Shown: positions 9,601-17,666, counted from the stretch's first letter. The stretch is 64,000 nt of DNA from FACHB-T130 sp042747725 (GCF_042747725.1 NZ_JBHZGO010000073.1:105758-169757); one strand, 5' to 3'. Numbers and translations: made by a program. The notes: a model not told the origin generated them from the letters alone.

Positions 9601-10124
9601 AAACCCCATAGTTCCGCCTGGGTCTGCTGCGTGCGGGCATCATGATACAGAATCGGCACCACGAGGGAAGATTTCACTCCCATTGCCGTGAGATATTCAA
9701 TATGGCAGGAATCTACTGGGCGATAGCGAATATCTTCCGCCTTCAAAGCAGCACCCGTCTGGGCGCAATCCAATGAACTCAGACCAATTAACCCTAAGGA
9801 AACATCGACAATTGAGCGCTGGCGAGCCTTAAGAAACTTCTCGCGGGCGTGGGGAGGAATGTCATCAGCCGGAAAATTTAGCCCCATCAAGGATGGGAGG
9901 CGATTGTCATCAATCGCCTCGGCAATCACTTCTCCACTGCCATCAGCATGAAACCGATAAATCATCACGCGGTCGGTTGCAAGCAATGAGCGAATTTCAG
10001 CGACTGTCGATGACAAAATTTCTGGCAATTCTAGCGATCGCCGAATCCGATTCGTGATTCCGTGTAATAAGCTTGCTTGGTCTATTTCTTGCTGCATTGT
10101 TTGCGTATTATCACTTAAGCTCAT
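6669..10124 (-). CDS. Phytochrome-type multi-GAF sensor histidine kinase (GAF-PHY-GAF-GAF-HK)
   Basis: This 1151-residue protein is a predicted cytosolic light or redox sensor. GAF1 (about 20-207) has the phytochrome motif DIPP (88-91) and the bilin-site pair Cys140-His141 in SCHIEYLTAMGV. Residues about 215-413 read as a PHY domain, with the tongue motif PRNSF at 375-379. No PAS domain precedes GAF1, so it resembles a PAS-less phytochrome. GAF2 (about 448-608) also has Cys544-His545 followed by VVPIRMGEQLWGLLIAHEC, as in cyanobacteriochromes. GAF3 (about 635-797) has Phe733 where the Cys would be. The kinase core has H839 in AHEVNNP, an N box near 985, DNGPGM at 1083-1088 and GTGLGL. A charged low-complexity insert lies at about 1041-1073. 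No response regulator is adjacent. Confidence 0.85.
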   Translation of the reverse strand: MSLSDNTQTMQQEIDQASLLHGITNRIRRSLELPEILSSTVAEIRSLLATDRVMIYRFHADGSGEVIAEAIDDNRLPSLMGLNFPADDIPPHAREKFLKARQRSIVDVSLGLIGLSSLDCAQTGAALKAEDIRYRPVDSCHIEYLTAMGVKSSLVVPILYHDARTQQTQAELWGLLVSHHSEPRSVSEQELQIVQLVADQVSIAIAQSTLLQLACTQATREARINRVATLLHALPTIQLSDALAETVAAFQGCGGRIYIAAENPSQSTLFACGEQPMLGAIGKDRPLEEHPVWQEYLKLQDIACNPIKAVTDLYKQAHLRVLAPAFRTTRIRGILIVPLQYRQQFLGYLCIFRNEIDTETLWAGNFDPDQRQLQPRNSFEAWRELKRGQAQAWTQEEIELAQALGHHFSMAIEQYLLYLQVQSLNSNLEHQIQERTTQLQQSLEFAKVLGKVLDQIRSTLDLQTILQTIVREVRLLLDTDRVVIYQLTRKSHGLVVVEAVNGNWPSVLGLTGPEDCFPEEYAKLYSQGRVRAINDAKTENITACHWEFLQSMQVQANLVVPIRMGEQLWGLLIAHECHAPRAWNVAEVELLQQLGDQAAIAIQQAELYQKSRSAAATATAQTRRIKQAAEQQKALFRVVTKIRDSLNLDTILKATVTEVRHLLNADRVGIFRFDPESNWEVGEFVSEDVRDGFVSALTMKIRDRCFGGEYAQQYHQGQIQVVADIYDAGLTDFHLQILSLFQIRANLVVPLLKGDVLWGLLCIHQCSQARYWDAPSIDFATQIAAQLGVALQQAELLAQTQHQAEQLACALQELQQTQTQLIQTEKMSSLGQLVAGVAHEVNNPVNFIYGNLIHVGEYASYLLDLLHLYQERYPHPDREIAKRAEAIDLEFIAEDLPKMLSSMKVGADRIRQLVLSLRNFSRLDQAEMKRVDIHEGLDSTLLILQHRLKGKGNAPTIEVVKAYGDLPLVECYAGQLNQVFMNVLSNAIDALEPQNDWGQSSYPMATGEAAGSVQHASDKAVLTQSEVKTSPGQITIRTFLKEEAERIKDEKIQDEEGRIKHETDSPIHPSIPDPVHVVIQIIDNGPGMPEAVQAQIFDPFFTTKPVGKGTGLGLSISYQIVVEKHGGVFKCSSQPDKGTEFWIEIPVHPQN

Positions 10125-10397
10125 TCGCTTTATCCACCACGTCTATAAATTCAGGTCTGTATGAATGTTTTTTGTATAGTTCTATTTTGTAACTAAAAAG
10201 TCATGATGGGTATTCGTAAAACTATTGATTTTATCAAACTTTTAAACTTATTGTTAAATTTAATATTATTTAAAAAATTTGATTCAAAAATATTGACAGT
10301 CTACTTAAATTGTGGTAGATAAATTTAAAAATTATTTTCCCTAAGAAAATCGCTTGCTTCAGGTTAGCCAAATATACAAATTTAGAAAGGAGTAATG

Positions 10398-10856
10398 CTA
10401 CTTTTTTCCTAACCGTTGCCGGATTTCTTGACGGACACTCATCAGAATTTTTCCCAAATGATTTTGTCCAGTTTTTTCTACACCGCAACCCCAATAATAA
10501 TCGGTGGGAGAATCCTCCACGATCGGGCGATCGCCAGTAGAAAGCAGAATAGATTGAATCTCTAGGTGAGTCAGAAACTTGGTTAGCACGGCTTCGCGCA
10601 TAATTTGGGTTTTCACTTGTTCCCAGTCCTGACGGATGTGGCGGGTGCGATCGCGTCCCAGTGTCGCGGCTTCCATTGGCGTCTTCGCGCCAGCGATCGC
10701 CCGGATTAACGCTTCATCTTCAGTACCAACAAATTTTTGCGCTTGATAATAATGCTCCACCGTCATCCAATCTTGACCCAGCAAATGAATCCCATGAGGA
10801 GAAAAGTTGGAAAAACATCCGTAGGGATCGTCAACTTTGTAAAAGTAAATCGTCAT
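10398..10856 (-). CDS. NADAR family protein (YbiA-like)
   Basis: This 152-residue protein fits the NADAR/YbiA family along its whole length. It has the opening YGCFSNFSPHGI, the WMTVEHYYQAQKF core and the late YWGCGV...GQNHLGKILM segment. Family members are N-glycosidases; YbiA is linked to riboflavin intermediate damage control, and others act on ADP-ribose-type substrates or in defence contexts. It starts at an ATG at 10856. It is a single gene between an AT-rich spacer and a long repeat-rich spacer, so the context does not assign a role. Confidence 0.85.
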   Translation of the reverse strand: MTIYFYKVDDPYGCFSNFSPHGIHLLGQDWMTVEHYYQAQKFVGTEDEALIRAIAGAKTPMEAATLGRDRTRHIRQDWEQVKTQIMREAVLTKFLTHLEIQSILLSTGDRPIVEDSPTDYYWGCGVEKTGQNHLGKILMSVRQEIRQRLGKK

Positions 10857-11414
10857 GTCGAAACAAGTAAGAGTGTTTGTCCCAGTTCTACCATGCTTGT
10901 TGCTGCAAGGGATGCACTCTAGTAGCCGACTTTAAACCGATCGAGTACTCAGCGTCATCAAAGTTGAGGATGTTAAGCGCCTGTTGCCAACATCCCGACC
11001 CAGCTTTGGGAGTGTCTCCCCGCTGCTAGTTGTCTAGTTACAGTTCCAGAAAAAAGTTATCCATACGCCAATACGGTTCATTTAGAGCTAAAAATCCAAA
11101 ATCTGCGTAGGTTGGGTTGAGGAACGAAACCCAACACGCATAAGCATTTGTTGGGTTTCGTTCCTCAACCCAATCTACTAGCACGTCTAGACTAAAATGC
11201 TGGGTTGATAAAATTCGCTCTCATCAAATTTTGCCAACATTATAGGCGTCGCTTTACCCAACAAATTAGTGTTGGGTTTCGTTCCTCAACCCAACCTACA
11301 ACTTCCAGAAAAAAGTTATCCATACACCATTGTAGGGGCACGACAATGCCGTGCCCCTACTCCTTGAATCAAAAATCCTATCCTCTTTTCAGGGAATGGG
11401 AGTGTCAAAACTGG
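10857..11414. repeat. Repeat-rich spacer
   Basis: There is no gene in this 558-bp stretch. A segment CCAGAAAAAAGTTATCCATAC occurs near 11046 and again near 11305. A large inverted repeat built from GGTTGGGTTGAGGAACGAAA and its complement lies at about 11107-11177, with a third partial copy near 11271-11299. A hairpin TAGGGGCACGACA/TGCCGTGCCCCTA sits at about 11333-11361. These are dispersed spacer repeats common in cyanobacteria. Confidence 0.65.
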
Positions 11415-12296
11415 TTACTGTTTTCCCAATGCCTTTAATCCCTGGTCAATTTGGTCAGCTTGCTGAGTTTGACCTTGCTCTTTAAACAAGTCTCTGGCTT
11501 TTTTCATAGCTTCGATTGACTCAGACTTTTTACCTTGTTGATTTAGAGCTACCCCTAAGCCAAAGTAAGCAGGTGCTGCTTTCGGAGCAATTTCAGTGGT
11601 CTTTTTGAGAGCTGCGACTCCCTCATTTAACTTTCCTTGTTTGACCAAGGCAACCCCTAAGAAATAGTGTGCATCTGCACTTTTAGGGTCAATTTCAATT
11701 GCCTTCTTGAAAGCCTCAGTCGCTTCGGGTAATTTCTTTTCGCCTTGGGCACCTAAAGCCACTCCCAAATCATTGTAGGATTTGGCGTTTTTTGGCTCGA
11801 TTTCAATTGACTTTTTGAAGTTGGTAGCCGCTTCAGGTAATTTGCCTTGATTGACCTGAATAAATCCTAAATCATTATAAGATTTGGCATTTTTGGGATC
11901 GATTTCAATTGCCTTTTTGAAAGTAGCAGATGCTTCTTCCAGTTGCTTTTCTTGAACCTGAACAAATCCTAATTTATGATATAGTTCTATATTTTTAGGA
12001 TTACTTGCAATTGCCTTTTTAAAAGCGTCACTTGCTTCAGGGAATTTTTTTTGGTTGACCAGAATAGTTCCTAATTTATTGTAAGTTTCTGCATCTTTGG
12101 GATTAATCTCAACGGCTTTGTTGTAGTCAGCGATCGCTTCGTTTAATTTGCCTTGCTGAGCTAAAGTATTTCCTGAGTCAACATACTTTTTAGCGTCAGC
12201 CTCTGATTTTTGACAACCTAGTGTCAGGAAGCTTAAGCATCCCGCTACTACAATCATCAGCCCGAACCTGGATAACTTTGCAGTCCTAGAAGACAT
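11415..12296 (-). CDS. TPR repeat lipoprotein
   Basis: This 293-residue protein has a lipobox LTLGC (Cys28) after a hydrophobic signal, so it is predicted to be anchored to a membrane facing the periplasm or lumen. From about residue 36 to the end it consists of roughly seven tetratricopeptide repeats. Each carries the pattern YNDLG...G...EA...FKKAIEI.PK, and several are nearly identical (PKNAKSYNDLG appears twice). TPR arrays act as protein-binding scaffolds; the partner cannot be read from the sequence. It is a single gene. Confidence 0.85.
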   Translation of the reverse strand: MSSRTAKLSRFGLMIVVAGCLSFLTLGCQKSEADAKKYVDSGNTLAQQGKLNEAIADYNKAVEINPKDAETYNKLGTILVNQKKFPEASDAFKKAIASNPKNIELYHKLGFVQVQEKQLEEASATFKKAIEIDPKNAKSYNDLGFIQVNQGKLPEAATNFKKSIEIEPKNAKSYNDLGVALGAQGEKKLPEATEAFKKAIEIDPKSADAHYFLGVALVKQGKLNEGVAALKKTTEIAPKAAPAYFGLGVALNQQGKKSESIEAMKKARDLFKEQGQTQQADQIDQGLKALGKQ

Positions 12297-12487
12297 AACC
12301 TAGCAAGTTTCTGGATGAAAGCCCCAATATAACACATGAGGAAATTTCATCACTGACGATTTTAAAGGGCGTTGCACGCTCAAAAATTTGATTTTGTGGA
12401 GTGGGCAATGCCTACCAAATCTTATCTGGGTGGGCTTTTGCCCACCCAAAAGAAGTTAACCCTCAACTTTCTAAATGCTCAATCGTT

Positions 12488-13621
12488 TTACCCACCCATT
12501 CCCGGTATCATGCTCTTGCTGAGGCGTTTGATAGCACTGTCTGCCACTTCAGAGTAACGACTTTCTCCGCACAGGATCTTGCCCATGCGCTCAGTGGCAG
12601 CAGGGCGCTTAACACCGACTCGATAAGCAATACCAGGAATTCTGTAGAACACTCCTGCTAAGCGTTGCGCCCATAGCATATCCGATCCCCATTCTTGGGC
12701 GATCGCGTCGGTATATCCTTCCAGAGCATTGCCATCGCCGGAGAGGGATTTGTCAATCGCTTCCGCTGCCTTCAAGCCGCTAAACATTGAGGGACGAATT
12801 CCCTCAGCAGTAAACGGATCGACAACACAGGCGGCTTCTCCGGCTAAAACTGCATTTTGCGTATGCAGCGTTTGATTGCCATCCCACAGGCAAAGGGGAT
12901 GACCATATTGCTGGCTAGTATTGACCTCTACGCCGAAGGACTTGGCGTACTCAGCCAAAATTTTCTTAAAGTCTTGAGGTTCACCGCCGATAAACGTGCC
13001 AACACCGATAGAATAGCCGTCTGCTTTGGGAAAGTTCCAAATATAGCCATTTTTGACCATCCCAAATTCAAAATGGATCTTTTGCTCGTTAGCATTTTGG
13101 ACGGGTACTTCTGCCTCCAAGGCTCCAGCCAGACGCCGTTTGCGCTCTTTAAAGCCCAGCCACTTAGCCATTGGCCCTTTGGCTCCGTCTGCGGCAATCA
13201 GATAGCGACCTTCAACAGGTCCATTGGCGGTGTTGACTTGCCAGCGATCGCTTTTAAACTCAATCCCCGTCACTTCAGTGCTGTCTCGCAGTTCTGCGCC
13301 TTGTTTCTGCGCCTGCTGCATCAGGAAGTTGTCGAAAACGTCTCGCCGTACCATCCAAATCGGTTTTCCCGTTTCCAGCTCTACTTCCACTGGATCGCCC
13401 ATTTTCCAGGTATAGCGGAGTGATTTGAGTTTTAAGGAAATCGCTGGAGAAAAATCAAAATCAAACCACTCTTGTACCGCAGGCGATACTCCACCCCCAC
13501 ACGGTTTGTAACGCGGCATTGCGTCTTTTTCTAGGACTAAAACCGAACGCCCTCCCTTAGCTAGATGATAAGCTGCGGTTCCACCTGCTGGCCCAGCACC
13601 GACAATAATGCAGTCAAACAT
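12488..13621 (-). CDS. Geranylgeranyl reductase family FAD-dependent oxidoreductase
   Basis: The N-terminal dinucleotide motif IIVGAGPAGGTAAYHLAKGG binds FAD and is followed by LEKDAMPRYKPCGGG, the conserved Cys-Gly signature of the geranylgeranyl reductase family. The second FAD motif region (AVLAGEAACVVDPFTAEGIR) is also present. Members saturate isoprenoid chains, as ChlP does for chlorophyll and tocopherol, or of archaeal-type lipids. This is one of the paralogs and is not certain to be ChlP itself. I chose the ATG at 13621, which places the Rossmann motif at the very N-terminus. An upstream in-frame ATG at 13654 would add eleven unconserved residues. Confidence 0.85.
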   Translation of the reverse strand: MFDCIIVGAGPAGGTAAYHLAKGGRSVLVLEKDAMPRYKPCGGGVSPAVQEWFDFDFSPAISLKLKSLRYTWKMGDPVEVELETGKPIWMVRRDVFDNFLMQQAQKQGAELRDSTEVTGIEFKSDRWQVNTANGPVEGRYLIAADGAKGPMAKWLGFKERKRRLAGALEAEVPVQNANEQKIHFEFGMVKNGYIWNFPKADGYSIGVGTFIGGEPQDFKKILAEYAKSFGVEVNTSQQYGHPLCLWDGNQTLHTQNAVLAGEAACVVDPFTAEGIRPSMFSGLKAAEAIDKSLSGDGNALEGYTDAIAQEWGSDMLWAQRLAGVFYRIPGIAYRVGVKRPAATERMGKILCGESRYSEVADSAIKRLSKSMIPGMGG

Positions 13622-14048
13622 CGTGTTAATTTTTGCTCCTGAACACACTTGCATTTAAGCCTGTCAATCGAAGAATCTACATCCTCACGCTTGACACTCA
13701 CTGGTAATTAAGCTTAATTGCTTTCCCTACCAGTTGGCTATTTGCGTAATTATCCCTATCTCAGTAAAACGTATACAATTTCAGGCTTTCAGGTTTTTTA
13801 GCCTAAATAATATTCGCCTCGATTTAGATTGTATCTTTACTTCTAGAAGACAAACCGTGTTTTCCAGTACGTAGTCGTTCAGCTTTTTCTTCCAGACAAC
13901 TAGAAAGTGCGATCGCTATGTTTATTCAATTCATTAATTTTACTGAGTGCAAAGTTTGTATAAAGCTTATAGGATGGGTTCATGAAAGCTTTATAAAGTC
14001 GCTTACCGACTATTTTGTGCTTCTACTATTTTCATAAGGGGAAAAGCG
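13622..14048. other. Non-coding spacer between divergent genes
   Basis: This 427-bp stretch separates the reductase and a small forward gene. I see no gene and no RNA I can name. It is moderately AT-rich with one HIP1-type site near 13910. It must hold the promoters of both flanking genes. Confidence 0.5.
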
Positions 14049-14228
14049 ATGTTCTGGGAATTACGCATCCAATACGCCAACGGCAACGAGAAAGTTTTAC
14101 GCACCTGCAAAAATCGAGAAACAGCCCTGCGGTACATCGATGCGATCTACTCCCAGGGCTATCCTATGCACGTTGCTTTCCTAGTTCGTCCTGCCTTTTT
14201 AGATGGACAAGCGCTCCAACCTGCGTAG
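14049..14228 (+). CDS. Small conserved-looking protein (59 aa)
   Basis: A 59-codon frame starts at an ATG preceded by AGGGG (about 14036-14040). The product begins MFWELRIQYANG and continues through a Lys/Arg-rich segment (KVLRTCKNRETALRYIDAIY) to a hydrophobic C-terminal part ending ALQPA. Codon use looks like that of its neighbours. The composition and good ribosome binding site make it more credible than the overlapping longer frame on the same strand. The function is unknown. It faces away from the frr-pyrH genes. Confidence 0.6.
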   Translation: MFWELRIQYANGNEKVLRTCKNRETALRYIDAIYSQGYPMHVAFLVRPAFLDGQALQPA

Positions 14229-14314
14229 TATCAGTTTTTAGCCCTTCGTCCTGAGTTTGTTAGCTTTTGCGCGATCGCTTTTAACGAACGACCCATGACA
14301 AGTGACTAATGACT

Positions 14315-14863
14315 TTAAACGGTAGTGATATCTTTCTCTTTTTCGGCTAACAGCTCATCAACTTTGGCAACGTACTTGTCAGTTAGCTTTTGAATTTTTT
14401 CCTGTAAGTCTCTCCCTTCATCCTCAGAGATTTCACTATTTTTTTCTTGCTTGCGAATTGAGTCTACGGCGTCGCGGCGGATATTGCGAACAGAAACTCT
14501 ACCTTCTTCAGCATACTTGGCAGCGATTTTCGCCAGTTCTTTACGGCGATCGCTGGTTAGAGGTGGAATATTCAATCGAATGACCGAGCCATCATTGCTC
14601 GGAGTTAAACCGACATCTGATAAAGAAATGGCTTTTTCAATCAGGTTCAAGCTGCCGCGATCGAACGGTTGAATGGTAATCGTACTAGAATCTGGTGTAT
14701 TGATACTTGCCAGAGATTTCAGAGGGGTTGGGGAACCATAATATTCCACCGACACCCGGTCGAGGAGGGAGGAGTTCGCCCGTCCCGTCCGAATGGTATT
14801 AAAAGACCGCTGAGTCGCCTCAATTGTCTTTTGCATATGATTTTCAACATCAGCTAATTTCAC
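14315..14863 (-). CDS. frr: Ribosome recycling factor
   Basis: This 182-residue protein matches RRF throughout. It has the opening ENHMQKTIEATQRSFNTIRTG, RANSSLLDRVSVEYYG, the hinge region SLASINTPD...TITIQPFD, and the C-terminal three-helix region with RRDAVDSIRKQEK. With EF-G it splits post-termination ribosomes. Translation starts at a GTG preceded by a perfect AGGAGG. The gene overlaps the end of pyrH by 14 bp, the usual pyrH-frr order, so the two are translationally coupled. Confidence 0.97.
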   Translation of the reverse strand: MKLADVENHMQKTIEATQRSFNTIRTGRANSSLLDRVSVEYYGSPTPLKSLASINTPDSSTITIQPFDRGSLNLIEKAISLSDVGLTPSNDGSVIRLNIPPLTSDRRKELAKIAAKYAEEGRVSVRNIRRDAVDSIRKQEKNSEISEDEGRDLQEKIQKLTDKYVAKVDELLAEKEKDITTV

Positions 14864-15578
14864 AGAATCCTCCTACAATTGTTCCCACAGCTTCTCCCAT
14901 AACGGCGCGGTGGATATTGCCCCGCACCGAGAGGTCGAACACAACGATCGGGATGTTGTTGTCTTTGCACAGGGCGATCGCGGTACTATCCATCACTCGC
15001 AGATCGTGAGTGAGGACGTGCCCGTAGGTCAGGCTCTGATAGCGACGCGCACCTGGGTTGAGATGGGGGTCTGAATCATAGATCCCATCTACTTTGGTTG
15101 CCTTAAAAATTACATTCGCATCAATTTCCGCCGCTCGCAAGGCAGCGGTCGTATCAGTGGTGAAGAAGGGGTTTCCCGATCCCGCCCCAAAAATCACTAC
15201 CCGTCCTTTTTCCAAGTGGCGAATAGCACGACGCCGGATGTAAGGCTCCGCCACTTCCTGCATTGCGATCGCTGTTTGCACTCGTGTCGGGACTCCGATT
15301 TGCTCCAAGGAGTCTTGCAAGGTCATCGCATTCATCACCGTTGCAATCATCCCGATGTAGTCGGCTGTCGCCCGATCCATGCCAGCCGAAGCTGCCTTGA
15401 CACCGCGAAAGATATTGCCGCCACCTACGACAATCGCCATCTGAATGCCAGTTGCCACGACATCTGCGACTTCCTGAGCGATTTCCTGAACCACAATTGG
15501 ATCGATTCCATAGCCCAGGTTGCCCATTAAAGCTTCACCGCTCAGCTTTAGTAAAACGCGCCGATAAGTTATCCCCAT
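14850..15578 (-). CDS. pyrH: UMP kinase
   Basis: This 242-residue bacterial UMP kinase phosphorylates UMP to UDP. Signatures are RVLLKLSGEALMG at the N-terminus, the glycine-rich VVGGGNIFRG (about 51-60), the DYIGMIATVMNA segment, and the TKVDGIYDSDP nucleotide-site motif. It is followed by frr with a 14-bp overlap. The upstream region is short because a tnpB insertion element ends about 100 bp before the start codon, so the native promoter is either within that stretch or has been replaced. Confidence 0.97.
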   Translation of the reverse strand: MGITYRRVLLKLSGEALMGNLGYGIDPIVVQEIAQEVADVVATGIQMAIVVGGGNIFRGVKAASAGMDRATADYIGMIATVMNAMTLQDSLEQIGVPTRVQTAIAMQEVAEPYIRRRAIRHLEKGRVVIFGAGSGNPFFTTDTTAALRAAEIDANVIFKATKVDGIYDSDPHLNPGARRYQSLTYGHVLTHDLRVMDSTAIALCKDNNIPIVVFDLSVRGNIHRAVMGEAVGTIVGGFCEIS

Positions 15579-15674
15579 GCCCAGACTATTGTCTCACTCA
15601 AAATACCTCCACCATAAGATAACAGTAGAGGAGTAAGTTTTGTGATATTATCCCCAAATTCAGTTAGTGAATTA

Positions 15675-15705
15675 CCTACACCAACCCTAACGGGTATGGA
15701 GTAGG
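15675..15705 (-). ncRNA. Candidate RE hairpin / 3' part of an omega RNA
   Basis: An imperfect inverted repeat (CCTACACCA ... TGGAGTAGG with an ACCC/GGGT inner stem) spans the tnpB stop codon. In characterised TnpB systems the guide RNA scaffold covers the 3' end of tnpB and the right end. This placement fits, but only the hairpin itself is seen. Confidence 0.35.
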
Positions 15706-16898
15706 CTTCCAATTTCAATGGGAGCAACCTCGGAGTTCGTGGATTTTTTACGTCCAGAACCATGAGGATTTACACTCCCTCGATTGGCAGTAGCGCTGAT
15801 TCCCAACGCCAATAATCGCAAGCCTTCATTTCTGATATTGATTGCCGCATTCACGTCTCGGTCATGTCTCTGACCACAGTGAGGGCAATCAAAGAATCGC
15901 ACAGACAGATCCATTTTCGGAATCTTGAGCAGCGTGTTTGAACAAAGGTGAGAAGACGGAAAGAAGCGGTCTACTTCGAGATACGTCTTGCCATCAAACT
16001 CAGCTTTGTACTTGAGCATCGTGCAGAACTTCCCCCATCCAGCATCGCTGATAGCTTTTGCCAGGTTATGATTCTTCACCATGTTTTTCACTGCCAGATT
16101 TTCCACCACCACAACTTGGTTTTCGTTGACTAGCTTGCGAGATAGTTTGTGGAGGAAATCAACTCTTACTCGTGCAATTTTGCTGTGAACCTTGGCAACC
16201 ATTTTTCTCGCTTTGGTGCGAGTTTGACTACCTTTCACTTTTCTCGATATCTTCTGTTGTTTCCGTTTTAAGTTATGAGCGTGTTTTTTAAGATGTCTGG
16301 GATTCTGAAACTTTGAGCCATCGGAGGTAACGGCGAAATCAATCAATCCCAGATCAATCCCAACCGCTTTACCCTCACTGGTGATCTCAGTCTTTTCAAT
16401 GCCATCGTCTATCAGCAAAGAAGCATAGTAGCGTCCGTCAGGAGTCTTTGAGACTGTGACGGTTTTGAGCTTTCCTTCCGGTAAGGCACGATGAATCTTG
16501 GCTTTCACAATTCCCAGTAGCCCTGGAAACTTGATCGCGGATTTGCTCGTGACTTTCACGTTGGCGGGATACTGCACTGATTGACGGTCAAACTTGGTCT
16601 TGAAAGCAGGATATTTCGCCCGTCCTTCAAAGAAGTTTTGAAAAGCTTGAGACAGATTCAGCACCGACTGTTGAAGGCACTGCGAATAGGTTTCTTTCAG
16701 CCATTCAAACTCTGTCTTGAGCAGTGGAATGCGTTTCTTCATGTCGAGCGCAGATACGCCTTTACCCGTCCCTTTGTAGGTCTCTGACATCAAAAAGAGA
16801 GACTGATTCCACAGCCATCGCGTTGCGCCAAAGTCTTTGGACAACTGGATAACCTGCTCATCAGTGGGGTAAATTCGCACATGAGTTGCTTTCAACAT
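15687..16898 (-). CDS. tnpB: TnpB-type RNA-guided nuclease / IS605 OrfB
   Basis: This 403-residue TnpB has its RuvC-like acidic residues in place: Asp182 in GIDLGL, Glu266 in VVVENL, and the HDRDVNAAINI segment at 345-355. The N-terminal WED-like part (RIYPTDEQVIQLSKDFGATRWLWN) is intact. The usual zinc ribbon CxxC...CxxC is only half present: Cys319 is followed by SNT instead of a second Cys, while Cys338 and Cys341 (CPHC) are kept. The length is normal and the frame is open, so the protein may still be functional. TnpB proteins are guide-RNA-dependent DNA endonucleases that help their element persist. Confidence 0.92.
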   Translation of the reverse strand: MLKATHVRIYPTDEQVIQLSKDFGATRWLWNQSLFLMSETYKGTGKGVSALDMKKRIPLLKTEFEWLKETYSQCLQQSVLNLSQAFQNFFEGRAKYPAFKTKFDRQSVQYPANVKVTSKSAIKFPGLLGIVKAKIHRALPEGKLKTVTVSKTPDGRYYASLLIDDGIEKTEITSEGKAVGIDLGLIDFAVTSDGSKFQNPRHLKKHAHNLKRKQQKISRKVKGSQTRTKARKMVAKVHSKIARVRVDFLHKLSRKLVNENQVVVVENLAVKNMVKNHNLAKAISDAGWGKFCTMLKYKAEFDGKTYLEVDRFFPSSHLCSNTLLKIPKMDLSVRFFDCPHCGQRHDRDVNAAINIRNEGLRLLALGISATANRGSVNPHGSGRKKSTNSEVAPIEIGSLLHTR

Positions 16899-17108
16899 CC
16901 CATTACTTTATCGCGAATCTAGATTGTTGATAACACTGGTTTGTGGCGAGTTCTGAGAGAGTGTTCATTGCGGTGCTGATATCCTTTCTCGTCAAACATT
17001 GGCAGATATCGCCCCGCAATTCACGCGCCTTTCATCCCACACCAACGCTTGAGTATGGTGTGGGGATTCCCGTCTACCTAGCTAAAGTGTGGACCTTGAG
17101 ACTACGTG

Positions 17109-17666
17109 TTAATGACGCCACTTTACCGGGCTGCCTACCGCCTCGGTTGAGGCTGGAGTAATCACCGTTTTTCCTTGCAGCAAAGAAGCGATCGCATCCC
17201 GTAAATAATCCACCTTCACCGCTGCTGGATCTTGGGAATTATCATCAATCCGTCCGCTGTAGCGAAGTATCCCGGAATTATCTAATAAGAAAACCTCCGG
17301 CGTTGTCTGTCCCCCGAAGCAACGAGCGACATCCTGAGTAGTATCTCGCAGATAAGGAAAATTCAGACCGTGAGTTGCTGCCAAAGTTTGCATATTCTCG
17401 AAGCTGTCTTCAGGAGACTGGACAGCATCATTGGCGTTGATGCCAATCAGGGTAAATCCCTGGCTTTGAAACTCGCTTTGAATCTGAGTTAGCCTGCCCA
17501 GATAGGACTGCACGCATGGGCAATGATTGCACATAAAAACAACGCCCACAGCTCGATACTTTTCTAAATACCGAGCCAGGTGGTGGACTTGATTATCGCT
17601 TCCCGGCAATTCAAAATCCGGAGCATAACTACCAATAGGAGTGCCGGTCTTTTCCATTACACTCAT
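17109..17666 (-). CDS. Thioredoxin-fold protein (AhpC/TSA, TlpA-like)
   Basis: This 185-residue cytosolic protein has the AhpC/TSA opening YAPDFELPG and the redox site CNHCPCVQSY at about residues 46-55. The later segment TTPEVFLLDNSGILRYSGRIDD contains the cis-Pro loop of the thioredoxin fold. This subfamily is common in cyanobacteria as a thioredoxin family or redoxin protein. Its substrates are unknown. The ATG at 17666 lies just upstream of the family motif. It lies 72 bp downstream of the agmatinase-type gene on the same strand, so the two may be co-transcribed. Confidence 0.85.
   Translation of the reverse strand: MSVMEKTGTPIGSYAPDFELPGSDNQVHHLARYLEKYRAVGVVFMCNHCPCVQSYLGRLTQIQSEFQSQGFTLIGINANDAVQSPEDSFENMQTLAATHGLNFPYLRDTTQDVARCFGGQTTPEVFLLDNSGILRYSGRIDDNSQDPAAVKVDYLRDAIASLLQGKTVITPASTEAVGSPVKWRH

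Larger units (their letters stand above)
15670..17070 (-). mobile_element. Solitary tnpB insertion element (IS605/IS1341 type)
   Basis: The element contains only tnpB. It is bounded by two related imperfect hairpins that share ACACCAAC and GTATGG: 15675-15705, which overlaps the tnpB stop, and 17035-17066. Subterminal hairpins of this kind are the ends recognised by the TnpA of IS200/IS605 elements. No tnpA is present, so movement would need one in trans. The RE-side hairpin at the tnpB 3' end is where a guide (omega) RNA would be expected. Exact element termini were not determined. Confidence 0.7.

Noticed and set aside
12857..13423. 188-codon forward frame opposite the geranylgeranyl reductase
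   Set aside because: It is fully antisense to a gene with clear FAD-binding motifs.
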